A stretch of 6,222 bases of DNA from Sedimenticola sp. (lineage in GTDB: Bacteria > Pseudomonadota > Gammaproteobacteria > Chromatiales > Chromatiaceae). The translations under genes and the position numbers were made by a program. Below the pieces are notes generated by a model that saw nothing but the letters and a program-made list of their open reading frames with translations, ran no database searches and was not told where the DNA came from. Positions 5,924-6,222 of the stretch are shown here, in pieces (the stretch's first letter is position 1; every line of letters begins with the position of its first letter). The DNA is taken from NCBI GenBank assembly GCA_027041035.1, contig JALULB010000375.1, positions 314 through 6,535 of the forward strand, written 5' to 3'.

Positions 5924-6222
5924 TTACTTCTTCATGCCACCGCACTTGCCTTCCATCGCGCCCTTGGCCTTGGCTTTCATGCCGGCGCCGCACTTGCCTT
6001 CCATCGCGCCTTTAGCCTTGTTGCCCATGGAGCCGCCGCACTTGCCTTCCATCGCGCCTTTGGCCTTGTTGCCCATGGAGCCGCCGCACTTGCCTTCCAT
6101 CGCGCCTTTAGCCTTGTTGCCCATGGAACCGCCGCACTTGCCTTCCATCGCGCCCTTGGCCTTGTTGCCCATGGAACCGCCACACTTGCCTTCCATCGCG
6201 CCTTTAGCCTTGTTGCCCATGG
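5924..6222 (-). CDS. hvfA: EGKCG-repeat RiPP precursor, HvfA-like (N-terminus outside the window)
   Basis: The C-terminal 98 residues of a small, Lys/Gly/Met/Cys-rich repeat protein, ending ...EGKCGGMKK at TAA (5924-5926). The frame is open to the window edge. The Met codon at 6218-6220 is the first residue of a repeat unit, so the true start, and any signal peptide, lies beyond position 6222. It contains four identical units MGNKAKGAMEGKCGGS, one variant ending CGAG and a final divergent unit MKAKAKGAMEGKCGGMKK. Each unit has exactly one Cys, always within EGKCG. That motif is the known substrate motif of Haemophilus HvfA, whose Cys is modified by HvfB/HvfC to make a copper-binding site. The gene directly precedes the DUF692 and DUF2063 genes, the standard order. 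Exported multi-site copper (or other metal) binding is inferred; the leader is not visible. Confidence 0.85.
   Translation of the reverse strand, partial: MGNKAKGAMEGKCGGSMGNKAKGAMEGKCGGSMGNKAKGAMEGKCGGSMGNKAKGAMEGKCGGSMGNKAKGAMEGKCGAGMKAKAKGAMEGKCGGMKK
5927..6220 (-). repeat. In-frame 48-bp tandem repeats, six units visible
   Basis: Unit boundaries on the - strand are 6220-6173, 6172-6125, 6124-6077, 6076-6029, 6028-5981 and a 54-bp terminal unit 5980-5927. Differences among the first four are all synonymous (GCT/GCC for Ala, AAA/AAG for Lys, TGT/TGC for Cys, GGT/GGC for Gly). The array reaches the window edge, so more units may exist upstream. Recent tandem duplication with protein-level selection is inferred. 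Confidence 0.95.

Noticed and set aside
5977..6183. Alternative-frame Ala/Trp/Arg-rich ORF through the tandem repeats
   Set aside because: Any 48-bp repeat keeps all frames open if one unit is open. The hvfA frame carries the EGKCG motif and the synonymous substitution pattern.
5927..6220. CRISPR array
   Set aside because: The repeats are directly contiguous, without variable spacers, and are in-frame coding sequence.

Overview
The window looks like chromosomal DNA from a GC-rich proteobacterium, most likely a gammaproteobacterium with a Calvin cycle. The aldolase is of the class II 'Calvin cycle' type, and pgk, pyk and fba lie together in the order commonly seen in autotrophic (often sulfur-oxidising) gammaproteobacteria. 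The genus cannot be named from the sequence alone.

Layout. Positions 1-3550 (+ strand) carry central carbon metabolism: the C-terminal part of phosphoglycerate kinase, a complete pyruvate kinase and a complete fructose-bisphosphate aldolase. The pyk-fba gap (2179-2485) is unusually long and AT-rich. It holds a 201-bp, strongly palindromic, non-coding element (2202-2402). The element has imperfect terminal inverted repeats starting GTA and is bracketed exactly by an 8-bp direct repeat (GTTGATTT), so it reads as a MITE or non-autonomous insertion sequence with its target-site duplication. A strong bidirectional hairpin terminator (3574-3602) separates this block from the next.

Positions 3627-6222 (- strand, read right to left) form a compact four-gene operon: a repeat-rich precursor peptide (start outside the window), a DUF692/MNIO-type enzyme, a DUF2063-type partner protein and a DoxX-type membrane protein. 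This is the layout of the HvfABC/bufferin class of copper-related RiPP (post-translationally modified peptide) systems. The precursor is striking: six copies of the EGKCG motif, the known modification motif of HvfA, occur at an exact 16-residue period encoded by near-identical 48-bp tandem repeats that continue to the window edge. The likely scheme is that HvfB with HvfC modifies the Cys of each EGKCG, giving a multi-site metal-binding peptide, while the DoxX protein acts in the membrane. The genes of this operon are recognisable by family; the regular multi-core precursor and the MITE-like element are the parts most worth following up.
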